Shown piece after piece: positions 43,770 to 55,027 of a DNA stretch of 64,000 nucleotides (the stretch's first letter is position 1; each line of letters opens with the position of its first letter). Origin of the DNA: Bin5 sp963662575. GTDB taxonomy: Bacteria > Chloroflexota > Anaerolineae > Caldilineales > Caldilineaceae. The notes beneath the pieces were generated by a model that was given only the letters and a program-made list of their open reading frames with translations, searched no databases and was not told where the DNA came from. A program made the position numbers and the translations under genes. Location: the NCBI GenBank assembly GCA_963662575.1, contig OY759723.1, positions 5,394,001-5,458,000 on the forward strand, in the 5' to 3' direction.

Positions 43770-44714
43770 CTACTCCTCTACGGGTGTGCGAAGTTCGAGG
43801 ATTGGCTCTGCGCCGGCGCTCAGGATCCACTTGCTGTTCTCCTTCAGTTCCACTGCGATCAGATAGTCAATATACTTCTCCGCGAGTGCGCCTTTGCCCT
43901 CCAGTTCGCTGAGGATGGCGCGAACGGCGAGCTGCTGCGCCTCGGTCGTGAGTTGGATTTGTTCGGCCTCAGCCGCGGCGGTGGTGGTAATGCGGTAGGC
44001 GTCGGCATCTGCCTCTTTTTGCGACGCGTAAAATTGGGCATCTGCGACCGTGCGCTGCTGTGCGGCTTCGGCTTCGGCCTGTTCCTGGCGTTGCCCGGCC
44101 ACCATGCGATCCTTGATGGCGGCCAGGACCTCGGAGGGGGGCAAGGCGTTTTGGATCTGGACGGTGATAAACTCGACTCCGTACTGGTCTTCCTTCTTCT
44201 TCAACTCCTGCATGATTTCAAGATTCATCTCAGTGCGCTGGTTCATCACTCCGGTCATCGCCTTGGTGTTGATGACATCGCGCAGCCTGCCCTGCACGAA
44301 CTCAAAGACGATACGCTCCGGGTCGTCCACTGCCAGGGCAAAGCGTTCGGGATCGGTCACGCGGTAGGTGAATTGGAGGGAAACGTCCATGGTCACATTG
44401 TCAGAGGTCATGGCGGGGATGCGTTCAACATAGCCCAGGCGCTCGTTAACTTTGACGATGATCACAGTGTCCACGAGGGGGATCTGGGCGTGCCAGCCGG
44501 GCATCTGCACGGCGAGGAAACGGCCGCCGCGCAGATGCAGGCCGCGTTCGAATTCGTGGATCTTGTAGACGGCTGCCCTGCCCACATAAAGCGCGACCAT
44601 GATTACGGCCAGAGCAGCCAGGACAACGACTGACAGTTTGTAGAAGCGATCCAGGTCGGTCGTCGCCCGCTGTCTCGTCTCGGGAACCGGAGGTGAAACT
44701 GTCTCTTCACTCAT
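43770..44714 (-). CDS. SPFH/band 7 domain membrane protein (prohibitin/HflC-like)
   Basis: 314 residues from ATG 44714, chosen for the AAAGGAG site 8 bases upstream. One membrane segment YKLSVVVLAALAVIMVALYVG (25-45), then a band 7 domain: VNERLGYVERIPAMTSDNVTMDVSLQFTYRVTDPERF, GRLRDVINTKAMTGVM, YGVEFITVQIQNALPPSEVLAAIKDRM, and a C-terminal Ala/Glu/Gln-rich coiled coil. Such proteins form ring or cage oligomers in membranes and modulate FtsH-type proteases or membrane microdomains. The same reading frame is open upstream without a stop to 45066, see separate entry. Operon partner is the lectin-like protein. Confidence 0.87.
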   Translation of the reverse strand: MSEETVSPPVPETRQRATTDLDRFYKLSVVVLAALAVIMVALYVGRAAVYKIHEFERGLHLRGGRFLAVQMPGWHAQIPLVDTVIIVKVNERLGYVERIPAMTSDNVTMDVSLQFTYRVTDPERFALAVDDPERIVFEFVQGRLRDVINTKAMTGVMNQRTEMNLEIMQELKKKEDQYGVEFITVQIQNALPPSEVLAAIKDRMVAGQRQEQAEAEAAQQRTVADAQFYASQKEADADAYRITTTAAAEAEQIQLTTEAQQLAVRAILSELEGKGALAEKYIDYLIAVELKENSKWILSAGAEPILELRTPVEE

Positions 44715-45065
44715 TGGTAAGTCTCCTTTGGGGGAACTGTCTCCATCCTTCACAGAATTCGGGAAATTCTCGCTGTCTCGTGCCCGTCGTGAGGCTGAGG
44801 ACAGGCTGGAAAAGATTCTCCGGCCCTTTTGCCAGAGCGAAGTAAATGCATGTTCGGCTTTCAGCAGACGAATTAGCCATTGGAGTAGTGGCGGCAACAG
44901 CAGCGGTCCGCTGAGGATCAGCCAGCCCAGGCCGACAAGCGGGATCAGAAGTAGCAGAGCGCTCAAACTTTGCCTGAAATCCACCACGTTGGCGTAACTG
45001 GTCAGGAAGAGCGCCTGCGTGAGTATGACACTGCCAAAGAGTAGTGCGGCTTGCTCCCATTTCTT
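44715..45065 (-). other. Hydrophobic open frame between the polytopic protein and the SPFH gene
   Basis: The segment encodes, in the SPFH frame and without interruption, KKWEQAALLFGSVILTQALF, then SLSALLLLIPLVGLGWLILS, then PLLQWLIRLLKAEH and a polar tail reaching the SPFH start. It has no ATG; a GTG at 44987 is the first obvious start. It is also in frame with the upstream membrane protein, from which only one TGA (45066-45068) separates it. It might be the rest of that protein beyond a nonsense codon, an N-terminal extension of the SPFH protein, or noncoding. Confidence 0.5.
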
Positions 45066-45641
45066 TCATTTGCGCCATGAGGTTAGCGGAGTGCTCCAGA
45101 AAATGATGGCAACGACAGCCGCTCCTGCAGCGGACTGAAGCGCCCCCTGCAGTTCGGCGCCAGCTATCTCCCCTATTACAAGAAGGAAGAGGGGAATGGT
45201 CAGGCCGGCGTGAGGAAAGACTGTATAGGCTGCCAGCATTCGTTGCGACCGCTGCCAGCCTAGCCAGATCGCGGCAGCGAAATAAGGCGAGAATGCCAGA
45301 GGAATGAGGACGACGCCAAGCCAGAACGGTGAGCTGGAGTCTCCCCAGGTCATGATGCCAAAGGCGAGTTGTAGTAAAGCGGCAACCGCCCCGTAAACGG
45401 CGAATCCCAGCCATGGATAGAACCAGCGAGGACGCCCTGCCAGCCAGCCCAAGTACGCGCCAGCAATGTAGATTGCGCGCAGTGACCAGCGTACGCCTTG
45501 GGACCAGATGTTTGCGGGCAGGGGTTCGGGTGCATTGACCGCCAGCCAGACAGCGGCGGGCAGCAACAGAAATGGCAAGGCGATGAGTGTCGCGGTGCGA
45601 AACGTGTAAGTACCGTTCATGATCGGGTCAAGGGATAGCAT
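45066..45641 (-). CDS. Predicted polytopic membrane protein
   Basis: 191 residues, about five or six membrane segments: ATLIALPFLLLPAAVWLAV, WSLRAIYIAGAYLGWLAG, WLGFAVYGAVAALLQLAFGI, FWLGVVLIPLAFSPYFAAAIWLG, GLTIPLFLLVIGEIAGAEL and SAAGAAVVAIIFWS. No known family. The ATG at 45641 is hard against GGAGGG; the ATG at 45620 gives better spacing to nothing, so the start is unsure. It ends SWRK-TGA, after which the frame goes on as a further hydrophobic sequence, so the C-terminus may be a truncation. Confidence 0.65.
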   Translation of the reverse strand: MLSLDPIMNGTYTFRTATLIALPFLLLPAAVWLAVNAPEPLPANIWSQGVRWSLRAIYIAGAYLGWLAGRPRWFYPWLGFAVYGAVAALLQLAFGIMTWGDSSSPFWLGVVLIPLAFSPYFAAAIWLGWQRSQRMLAAYTVFPHAGLTIPLFLLVIGEIAGAELQGALQSAAGAAVVAIIFWSTPLTSWRK

Positions 45642-45957
45642 CCCTCCTCGTGTTCAGTTTACCATCGACGATGCAGTTCCCTCGGTTTCAATTCAGTCCA
45701 TTCCCCGACGGGTGTTGGACGCGATGATGGAGGAGGCAGTTTGAGGGAGTTGGAGCGAGCGTTTTCCTTAATGACCTGTTGGGTTCCCTCCAGGCGTCAC
45801 ACTATCAACAGTTTTCAACAAAATACCATGCATTTTTTCTTCTTTGCATACACGCAAGGGGTTGGTAAAATAGTATTTACGTTTTTTCGAGTCGCTGATG
45901 ACCGTTCTCCGAATTGTTCCGACAGCCGAGATTCCACACCTAGCATGGAGGGTCAAA
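45642..45957 (+). promoter_or_regulatory. Promoter region of the second sugar ABC system
   Basis: 316 bases without a gene. A good sigma-70-like promoter reads TTGCAT (45844-45849), 16-base spacer, TAAAAT (45866-45871), about 90 bases before the binding-protein ATG. A short inverted repeat ATGCA/TGCAT straddles the -35 element (45827-45849) and might be an operator. The RBS of the next gene is GGAGGG. Confidence 0.5.
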
Positions 45958-47304
45958 ATGGGAACACAGCAAAGTCTTAATCGACGCAGATTTCTGCAGA
46001 CGGCCGGTATGAGCGCTGCCGGGCTAGCGCTTGCGGCCTGTGCGGCGCCAGCAGCTACGTCTGGCGAAGGGGGGGCCGAGGCGCCGGCTGCCGAGATTCC
46101 TGAAGTGGTGTTCTGGTTTCCGTGGGAGGAAATCGCCCTGAATATTCAGGACAAGTTCAACGAAGCAGGGTTGGGCGTTACGGCAGCCTGGCAACTTGGC
46201 GAATATGACTCGAACACGAAAACGATGGCTTCATTGGCGGCCGGCACACCGCCGCCGGTGTCCTTTTTGGGTCGGTGGCAAAGCGCGGATTTGGCCGTGC
46301 GCGATGCCTTGGTCGTATTGGACGAATATATTGAGGGAGCCAAGAACTTCACATGGGACAACATCTGGGAGCGGCTGCAGGAGGATTCAATCCTGTGGGG
46401 AAAGAAATGGATTGTTCCCTATACAACAGATACCCGCGCCCTCCTTTACAACAGGACGGTGTTGGGGGAAGCTGGGTTGGACCCGGACTCGCCGCCTCTG
46501 ACGTGGGACGATTTACACCAGATGGCCAACCAGATAACTCAATTTGATGATGCGGGTCGCCTGGATGTAGTTGGATTCACTCCCACGTTTGGCAATCCGC
46601 CGGTCCACCTTATGTTCCTGACTTTGATCTGGTGTATGGAAAGTGACATGGTCAGTGATGATTTGACTCGTGTTACCATCACCGACAAGGGTGAAGAGGC
46701 CATGACCTTCCTGAAACAGGTGATGGACGACCAGGGAGGATATGAGGCAGCAGGCGCCTTTACAAGAGGGCTCAGTCTGGCCGAAGGGATCGATGCTTTT
46801 TCGGCAGGCAAGGTGGGCCTGGCCATGCACGGTCAGTGGGTGCTCCGCAACTACGACAAGTACTCCCCGGATCTCGATTTTGGCATGATTCCGGGGCCGG
46901 TCTTTCCCGAGCATAACGTTCACGCCAACTATGACGGGGGCGGTGGATGGTTTATGTTCAAAGAGGGGGGGCAGCCCGACGATGCCTGGGCCTTGATCGA
47001 TTTTTCGATGAACGAAGAGTTCTACCTCGAACATGCCAATCGATTCCACTGGCTGCCGGCGCGCTCGGACGTGGGTATGAAGTGGGCCGCTTTCGATGAG
47101 CGGCGCGAAGTCTTCGCGTCGACGGCCAATACGGTGCAGTGGATTCCTATATTTGTCGGCATCCTGGAGACGTTAGGGGATCTGGCGACGATGTTTGACA
47201 ACGTCCTGATTGGTGGCAATGACATTGCCTCCGAATTGCAGATCGCGGAAGAAAAGATCCAGGTGATTCTGGACCGGCACAACGAATTCCCAGTGCCCTC
47301 CTAA
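45958..47304 (+). CDS. Carbohydrate ABC transporter solute-binding lipoprotein, family 1
   Basis: 448 residues from ATG 45958, preceded by GGAGGG. Leader SLNRRRFLQTAGMSAAGLAL with a twin-arginine-like motif and lipobox LAAC (C28). Mature domain: EVVFWFPWEEIALNIQDKF, TDTRALLYNRTVL, and GKVGLAMHGQWVLRNYDKY, all typical of SBP family 1. Sugar ligand unknown. It is followed by its two permeases in the order MalG-MalF and then by ceramidase-like and oxidoreductase genes. Confidence 0.92.
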   Translation: MGTQQSLNRRRFLQTAGMSAAGLALAACAAPAATSGEGGAEAPAAEIPEVVFWFPWEEIALNIQDKFNEAGLGVTAAWQLGEYDSNTKTMASLAAGTPPPVSFLGRWQSADLAVRDALVVLDEYIEGAKNFTWDNIWERLQEDSILWGKKWIVPYTTDTRALLYNRTVLGEAGLDPDSPPLTWDDLHQMANQITQFDDAGRLDVVGFTPTFGNPPVHLMFLTLIWCMESDMVSDDLTRVTITDKGEEAMTFLKQVMDDQGGYEAAGAFTRGLSLAEGIDAFSAGKVGLAMHGQWVLRNYDKYSPDLDFGMIPGPVFPEHNVHANYDGGGGWFMFKEGGQPDDAWALIDFSMNEEFYLEHANRFHWLPARSDVGMKWAAFDERREVFASTANTVQWIPIFVGILETLGDLATMFDNVLIGGNDIASELQIAEEKIQVILDRHNEFPVPS

Positions 47305-47449
47305 GCCAACCCGGGACACAGAGTTGCAGGGCGGGGTTCGGGACTCGGTGCACACCGGTTCCTGAAACCTCGCTCGTTCACTTACGGCCGCGCGCATGCG
47401 TGCGAGTTCAGTTACCCTTTCAGGAATACGGCTGGGGCCCCAGTGACCT

Positions 47450-48313
47450 ATGCTAAATATTGCATTTGGCCGGTTCGAAGGAAGACCGCGCAAAGTGGCA
47501 CGGGCAACTTTCGTTTATTGCTTGCTGATTGGATTGGGTTTTCTCTTTGCGATGCCACTGGTGTGGCTCGCCTCCACTTCGTTGAAGAGCAATGAACAGG
47601 TAGGAACGTGGCCTCCGGTATGGATTCCGTACCCGTTCATATGGGAGAACTATGGTGTTGCCTGGACGAGTGGTCACTTTGGTCTCTACTTCTTTAACAC
47701 GGCGACAATTACAGTACTGGCTACAATAGGCCAGCTTCTCACGGCATCCATGGCCGCCTACGGTTTTGCCCGCCTACGCTTTCCGGGCCGCGAATTCCTG
47801 TTTGCAGTCCTGCTGGCGACTCTGATGTTGCCCTTTGTTGTCACAATGATACCCACCTTCATACTTTTCAAGAACCTGGGCTGGCTGAATTCCTTCAAGC
47901 CGCTGATCGTTCCAGCGTATTTCGGTGGCGGGGCCTTTTTCATATTTTTGTTGCGCCAGTTTTTCAAGACTTTGCCAACGGAGATGTTTGAGCAGGCCAC
48001 GATAGACGGCGCTTCAAATTACCGCATCTACTTTCAGATACTGCTGCCGCTGTCCAAACCCGCCCTCTCGACTGTGGCGATTTTCGGATTCATGCAGCAT
48101 TGGAATGATTTTCTCGGCCCTCTCATTTACCTGAATAGCCCTGAGAAATTCACTCTGGCTCTTGGCTTGCGGCAGTTTATCCAGCGTACAGAGGTCCGCT
48201 ATCAGGAGATGATGGCGATGGCATTGATGATGACGTTGCCGGTGCTGCTGGTCTTCTTTTTCTTTCAACAGTACTTTATCCGGGGCGTGGTCATGTCTGG
48301 CATCAAAGGGTAG
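47450..48313 (+). CDS. Carbohydrate ABC transporter permease (MalG type)
   Basis: 287 residues, six membrane segments. The EAA loop EMFEQATIDGASNYRIYFQIL is followed by PLSKPALST; PLVWLASTSLKSNEQVGTWP marks the MalG group, and it ends RGVVMSGIKG as usual. The gene precedes the MalF-type gene, the reverse of the order in the other sugar operon here (16426-22464). About 145 bases separate it from the binding-protein gene. Confidence 0.92.
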   Translation: MLNIAFGRFEGRPRKVARATFVYCLLIGLGFLFAMPLVWLASTSLKSNEQVGTWPPVWIPYPFIWENYGVAWTSGHFGLYFFNTATITVLATIGQLLTASMAAYGFARLRFPGREFLFAVLLATLMLPFVVTMIPTFILFKNLGWLNSFKPLIVPAYFGGGAFFIFLLRQFFKTLPTEMFEQATIDGASNYRIYFQILLPLSKPALSTVAIFGFMQHWNDFLGPLIYLNSPEKFTLALGLRQFIQRTEVRYQEMMAMALMMTLPVLLVFFFFQQYFIRGVVMSGIKG

Positions 48314-48397
48314 TCCTGCAATCGGGGAACCGGCGTCTTCAGGCCGGCCGCCTTGGGGCTTGTTAAGCGCTACAAGTGCCAGGAAGGGCGAAGAGCA

Positions 48398-49393
48398 GTG
48401 CGTCAGGAAACAGTATCCATAACCGACAGAGCGGCAACAGACTCCCTTCGTACCAAGCCGCGCAGCGTCTGGACGAGCCCAATTCGGAGGCGGGAAGCTC
48501 TGGACGGATTCGTTTTCATATTGCCTTGGTTTCTTGGCCTCCTAATTTTCATTCTGGGGCCGTTTGCCGCCGGCTTTTATTACAGCTTGACCGAATATGA
48601 TAGCCTGTTGCCGCCGCAATTTCTGGGCTTGCAGAACTATCATCGCATTCTGTTCGTCGATGATCGCTTCTGGCTTGCCGTGTTCAACACCGTCTGGTAT
48701 GTAACTGCAGCGGTTGTGCCGCAGGTGATTCTTGGTCTGTTGCTAGCCATCCTTCTCAACCAGAAGGCACGAGGCATCACCGTTTTTCGCACTGTCTTTT
48801 TCATGCCTTCTATCGTGCCGATCGTCGCCTCTGTTTCCCTCTTTATTTTCATCCTGCATGATCGATTTGGCCTCCTGAACGAGACTCTATTTCAGGTCTT
48901 TGGCATTGTCGGCCCCAATTGGCTCACCAGCCCCGACTGGTCAAAGCCTTCGCTGGTGCTCTGGAGCCTGTGGGGTATCGGAGGAGGCATGATCATCTAC
49001 CTGGCTGGCCTGCAGGGGATTCCGGAAACGCTCTATGAGGCAGCCGCGATTGACGGGGCGGGCGCACTTCGCTGCTTCTGGAAGATAACGATCCCGCTGA
49101 TCTCTCCAACGATTCTGTTTGTTCTTATCATGGGCATCATCGGCAGTTTTCAGATCTTCACGCCGGTATTCCTCCTGGGCAGCTCAAACTACGGAATGGC
49201 CGCTGCCGGGCCAATGGATTCCCTTCTGTTCTGGGTGGTATACATCTATAACCAGGGATTCTTTTACTTCCGAATGGGCTATGCCAGCTCTATGGCCTGG
49301 TTGTTGTTTATACTCCTGGTAATACTCACTCTGGTCCAGTTTCGGCTGGCCGGTCGTTGGGTTTACTATGAAGACGAGGCTGCCATTCAGTAG
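48398..49393 (+). CDS. Carbohydrate ABC transporter permease (MalF/UgpA type)
   Basis: 331 residues from GTG 48398 with GGAAGGGCGAAG before it; TTG/GTG codons further up (48353) would add a non-conserved tail. Six membrane segments beginning GFVFILPWFLGLLIFILG; EAA loop TLYEAAAIDGAGALRCFWKI followed by TIPLISPTILF; ends RWVYYEDE like the MalF-type protein at 20119. Partner of the MalG-type permease upstream. Confidence 0.91.
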   Translation: MRQETVSITDRAATDSLRTKPRSVWTSPIRRREALDGFVFILPWFLGLLIFILGPFAAGFYYSLTEYDSLLPPQFLGLQNYHRILFVDDRFWLAVFNTVWYVTAAVVPQVILGLLLAILLNQKARGITVFRTVFFMPSIVPIVASVSLFIFILHDRFGLLNETLFQVFGIVGPNWLTSPDWSKPSLVLWSLWGIGGGMIIYLAGLQGIPETLYEAAAIDGAGALRCFWKITIPLISPTILFVLIMGIIGSFQIFTPVFLLGSSNYGMAAAGPMDSLLFWVVYIYNQGFFYFRMGYASSMAWLLFILLVILTLVQFRLAGRWVYYEDEAAIQ

Positions 49394-49451
49394 CGCGGCA
49401 GTGGAAAAACGGCCTCACACCCCAACGTTCGGACACTGAGGAGACGCTATT

Positions 49452-50750
49452 GTGTCAGACAGCCAACTTCGCATCGGCTTTGGCGAAACCGATATTACAC
49501 CGCCGGTCGGCCTCTACATGTGCGGCAGTCTCGACCCGCGCAAGAATGAGGGCACGACCGATCCATTGCAGTCCCACGCGCTGGTCGCAGAGAACAACGG
49601 CAGACGGATTGCAATCGTCGGCGTCGACTTGATCGGCCTGCCCAAGGAGCTGGCGGACACGATCATCGCCGAAGCCGCCCGCCGGACGGGCATCCCGCCG
49701 CATGCCATCATGATCTCATGCAGCCACACCCATAGCGGGCCCTATACGGCTGAAAACGTATATTCATCAGATGTGATTGATGGCGACTACCTCTCTACCT
49801 TACCCGATCGCATCGCGGCGAGCGTTGAACAGGCCGCCGGACGGGTAGAGCCGGCATCGATGCACATCGGCAGATCTCTGGTTCACCACGGCATCCATAA
49901 CCGCAGGGTCATCTGCCCGGACGGCAAGGTGATGAACACATGGATGCCTCAGGCTCTCAACGATCTGGGCCTCATTCCGCAGGTGTATGGGACAGCCGGC
50001 CCCGTCGACCCCGAACTTTGGGTCGTTCGCTTTGACAAGCTGGACGGATCGACGTTGGGCGTTTTCTATAACTATTCGCTGCATACCAACTCAAAGAGCG
50101 GCCTGACCTGGTCGGCGGACTATCCGTGTGTGGTGGCGGAACAGATGAGAGAGGAGTACGGGTCCGAAGTAATCTCTGTCTACACGCCGGGCGCGTGCGC
50201 TGACATTAACGTAACGATTGGGGGAGAGCGCTGGCGCGAAGGCGCAACATACTTTGCGGAGCATGCGGTGGACGCCGCGCGGCGGGCCATTCCGATAGAA
50301 GGAGCGATCGCGGTAAGCGCGATCCGCCGGGATATCACCGTCCCGCGGCGGGATCCGGCCGATCATTCGTCTGAGGCAATCGGCAGGCTCAACTGGGGGG
50401 GAGCGGGGGGCCGCGCGGATGTATTTGACCGGCAGGCTGAGTTGGTCGCGTCCTTGCCTGAACAGTGGGACGTTCCCGTAAACGCGGCCCGCATCGGACC
50501 ACTGGCGATTGCCTCTAATCCGGGCGAGTTGTTCGTTGAACACGGGCTCTCGATAAAGCGGCGCTCTCCTTTTCCGTACACGGTGGTGGCTGAGCTGACA
50601 AACGACTTGGCGATGTACCTTCCGACTGAAACGGCCTTCAGCCAGGAGGGCTATGAAACCTTGGTGGGGCCCAATCGGATTGCCTTGGAAGGCGTCGAAC
50701 GGATCGTGGATACTGCGGTTGAACTGGCGGAAGCGTTGTGGAACGAATAG
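49452..50750 (+). CDS. Neutral/alkaline ceramidase-like N-terminal domain protein
   Basis: 432 residues from a GTG with GAGGAG upstream. Family signatures: GFGETDITPPVGLYMCG (9-25), VGVDLIGLP, MISCSHTHSGPYTAENVY (87-104) with the zinc histidines and TPGACADINVTIGG (about 253-266). In true ceramidases this domain hydrolyses the N-acyl bond of ceramide, and proteins are about 650 residues and secreted; here the C-terminal immunoglobulin-like domain and the signal peptide are both missing. In a sugar-transport cluster it probably acts in the cytoplasm on some other amide or sugar-linked substrate. Confidence 0.83.
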   Translation: MSDSQLRIGFGETDITPPVGLYMCGSLDPRKNEGTTDPLQSHALVAENNGRRIAIVGVDLIGLPKELADTIIAEAARRTGIPPHAIMISCSHTHSGPYTAENVYSSDVIDGDYLSTLPDRIAASVEQAAGRVEPASMHIGRSLVHHGIHNRRVICPDGKVMNTWMPQALNDLGLIPQVYGTAGPVDPELWVVRFDKLDGSTLGVFYNYSLHTNSKSGLTWSADYPCVVAEQMREEYGSEVISVYTPGACADINVTIGGERWREGATYFAEHAVDAARRAIPIEGAIAVSAIRRDITVPRRDPADHSSEAIGRLNWGGAGGRADVFDRQAELVASLPEQWDVPVNAARIGPLAIASNPGELFVEHGLSIKRRSPFPYTVVAELTNDLAMYLPTETAFSQEGYETLVGPNRIALEGVERIVDTAVELAEALWNE

Positions 50751-50822
50751 GCAGTAATGCGATGGTCGATGAGGCCGCTGGACAGATCGGTCCGAACACG
50801 TGATGAAGGAGCTGGGGACAGG

Positions 50823-51905
50823 ATGAGCAAGCTACAGACCGGATTTGTGGGATTGCATCGCGGGGGCGGCTTGATGCGCAGTCTGGCCGGTCATCCGCAG
50901 GTGGAGGTTGCCGCGCTGTGCGATATTGACGAGGACACGTTGGCCGACACGGGGGCTGCCTTCTCGCTGCCCGACGACAGGATGTTCACAAGGTTTGAGG
51001 ATTTCGTGAACGCACCGCTGGATATTGTCGTGGTGGCGACGCCTATCGAGTATCACGCGCAACAGTCGATTGCGGCGATGGAGAGCGGCAAGCATGTGTT
51101 GTGCGAGCAGACTGCGGCGTACACGGTGGCTGACTGTGAGCGGCTGGTGGAAACGGTCCACAAGACGGGGCGCGTCTACATGATGGGCGAAAACTACTGC
51201 TACTTCCATTACATTCGCGAGTGGAGGAAGTGGATTGGACAGGGAAAACTGGGCAAGATCTTCCACGCCGAAGGCGAATATATCCACGAGATTGTGCCGC
51301 TGCTCAGAAACCCTGATACGGGCGAGCGCAGATGGCGCTACACACGCGCGCCGATCTGGTACTGCGCCCACTGTCTGGGACCAATTCTCACGCTGATGGA
51401 GGACCGCATCGTCAAGGCGACCGGTGTCCATTCCGGTAAGAATATCTACCCCGATGAAGGGCTTGGTTATTTGGATATGGAAGTAGGGCTATTCCAGACG
51501 CAGAAGGGCGCGACGGTCAAGATTCTGCGGAGCCAGGTGGCGCCGCGGCATCCGGACATGATTTTCTACACGCTTTACGGCGAGAAGGGTTTTGTGGAGA
51601 ACGGCCGCCAGGGCGGATGGGGCGGAACGACAGGTCTGATTTACAGCGAAGATGAGGCCACTGAACAGGAGGGCGCGCGGCAGATCGAGTGCCCGACGGT
51701 GGACCCGAACGCGCCGGAGGAAGCGCGGCGCGGTGGGCACGGCACGTCAGAGTACTACATGGTGCGAGACTTCATCGACGCCATTTTGCACAACACTAAG
51801 CCGCCCATCGACGTAGCACGGGCGCTGGACTTCACCATCCCTGGTATCATCGCTCACGAGTCGGCGATGCAGGGCGGAAAGTGGTTGGATGTTCCGCTCT
51901 TTTGA
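50823..51905 (+). CDS. Gfo/Idh/MocA family oxidoreductase-like protein
   Basis: 360 residues from ATG 50823. Rossmann N-terminus TGFVGLHRGGGLMRSLAGHP, ALCDIDEDTLADTG, VVATPIEYHAQQSIAAMESG, then CEQTAAYTVADCERLVE. The family's catalytic lysine sits in an EKP motif; here it is E95-Q96-T97, so lysine is replaced. The C-terminal domain keeps NYCYFHYIREWRKW and the late histidine region GGHGTSEYYMVRDFIDAI. It may be a divergent dehydrogenase or a dehydratase using bound NAD. It follows the ceramidase-like gene by 72 bases and is likely in the same operon. Confidence 0.83.
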   Translation: MSKLQTGFVGLHRGGGLMRSLAGHPQVEVAALCDIDEDTLADTGAAFSLPDDRMFTRFEDFVNAPLDIVVVATPIEYHAQQSIAAMESGKHVLCEQTAAYTVADCERLVETVHKTGRVYMMGENYCYFHYIREWRKWIGQGKLGKIFHAEGEYIHEIVPLLRNPDTGERRWRYTRAPIWYCAHCLGPILTLMEDRIVKATGVHSGKNIYPDEGLGYLDMEVGLFQTQKGATVKILRSQVAPRHPDMIFYTLYGEKGFVENGRQGGWGGTTGLIYSEDEATEQEGARQIECPTVDPNAPEEARRGGHGTSEYYMVRDFIDAILHNTKPPIDVARALDFTIPGIIAHESAMQGGKWLDVPLF

Positions 51906-51953
51906 AATTGCTTTCCGTGCTGTAATACTACTCTGAAATTCCTATGAAGGTGT

Positions 51954-52846
51954 TCAATCGAACTCGTCGGCCGCTTTCTCGGCGAAGGGCTGGTTGTTCT
52001 GCCGGTCAGCTTCAGGCTGCGCCCCGGCCCGGCGACGGCGTTTGCGCCCCTTGCGGCGGGGCTTGGGTCTCTCGGGTGAAATCTCATCCTGGAGGATGAC
52101 GGGGTAGGGGGCGAAGACGGCCTGATCCTGTTCGCTGTCGGCGAAGTAGATACGTTCTCGGCGGAGTGTGCGGGCGTAGTCGTCGAAGCCGAGGGCGTCG
52201 ACCAGTTCGTCAGGGCGGCCGGTTGCGCCGGAGCGCACCTGTACGCGCAGGAAGATGCGGTGTTCAGCGGTGGTGGCGTCAAAGCCGTTATAGTGCATTT
52301 CGAGGACCAGTGGGCGCATGTTGTAGCTATAGCGCTGACCGTGCCGCTCCCGCTCGCGCCAGACTTCCTTCAGATCCAGGAACGCCTCGATTTTGGTTTG
52401 TAACTCCGAGTCGGACACCTCCCCGGCGTCCGCGTAGATAATAATCGTGTAGTCGGCGCCGATTGTCTGGGATTGGGGCGACACGGTTTTGAAAGGCACC
52501 TCGGTTGCGTTGAGCAGACGTACACCGGGAGGTAGCTTTTCACGAATCCTCATAGTTAATTCGTCAAGCGGCACAGGCGGGCTGAATGCCACGTCGAGCA
52601 GTTCGCGCACGCCGGTCATGCCCAGGCCGAGCGGGGCTGCGAACTGGATATGCGGCTGCGGGTTGAAGCCGCGCTTGTAGAGGAGCGGCAGGTTGGCGCG
52701 GCGCAGAGTGCGTTCCCACAGGCGTGACTCGTCCTGGTGGCTGATGAATTTGATGGCCTCGCCCTTCTCGTAGGTGATGCGGACGCGCTGGCGAACGGTC
52801 TCACCGGGCACGGCGGGCTGCTGGGGCGGGCGGACTTGCACAGCCA

Positions 52847-52847
<1 letters not shown>
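51954..52847 (-). CDS. DUF2344 / TIGR03936 family radical-SAM-associated protein
   Basis: 297 residues. Conserved core RQRVRITYEKGEAIKFISHQ, RLWERTLRRANLPLLYKRGF, NPQPHIQFAAPLGLGMTGVR. In many bacteria this domain is fused to, or encoded next to, the TIGR03960 radical SAM protein, as here: the ATG overlaps the TGA of the upstream gene. The C-terminus is a very basic stretch (PRRKGRKRRRRAG) that could bind RNA. Biochemical role not established. Confidence 0.88.
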
Positions 52848-54970
<2,123 letters not shown>

Positions 54971-55027
54971 ATCCTTTCCCTTCTCGTCTTCCGACCGGCG
55001 GTACCCCTTGTGTAAGGCGGTCACACT

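Noticed and set aside
44707..45414. 235-codon minus-strand frame overlapping the SPFH leader and polytopic protein
   Set aside because: Arg/Cys/His-rich and not hydrophobic; it is an out-of-frame shadow of the membrane-protein frame.
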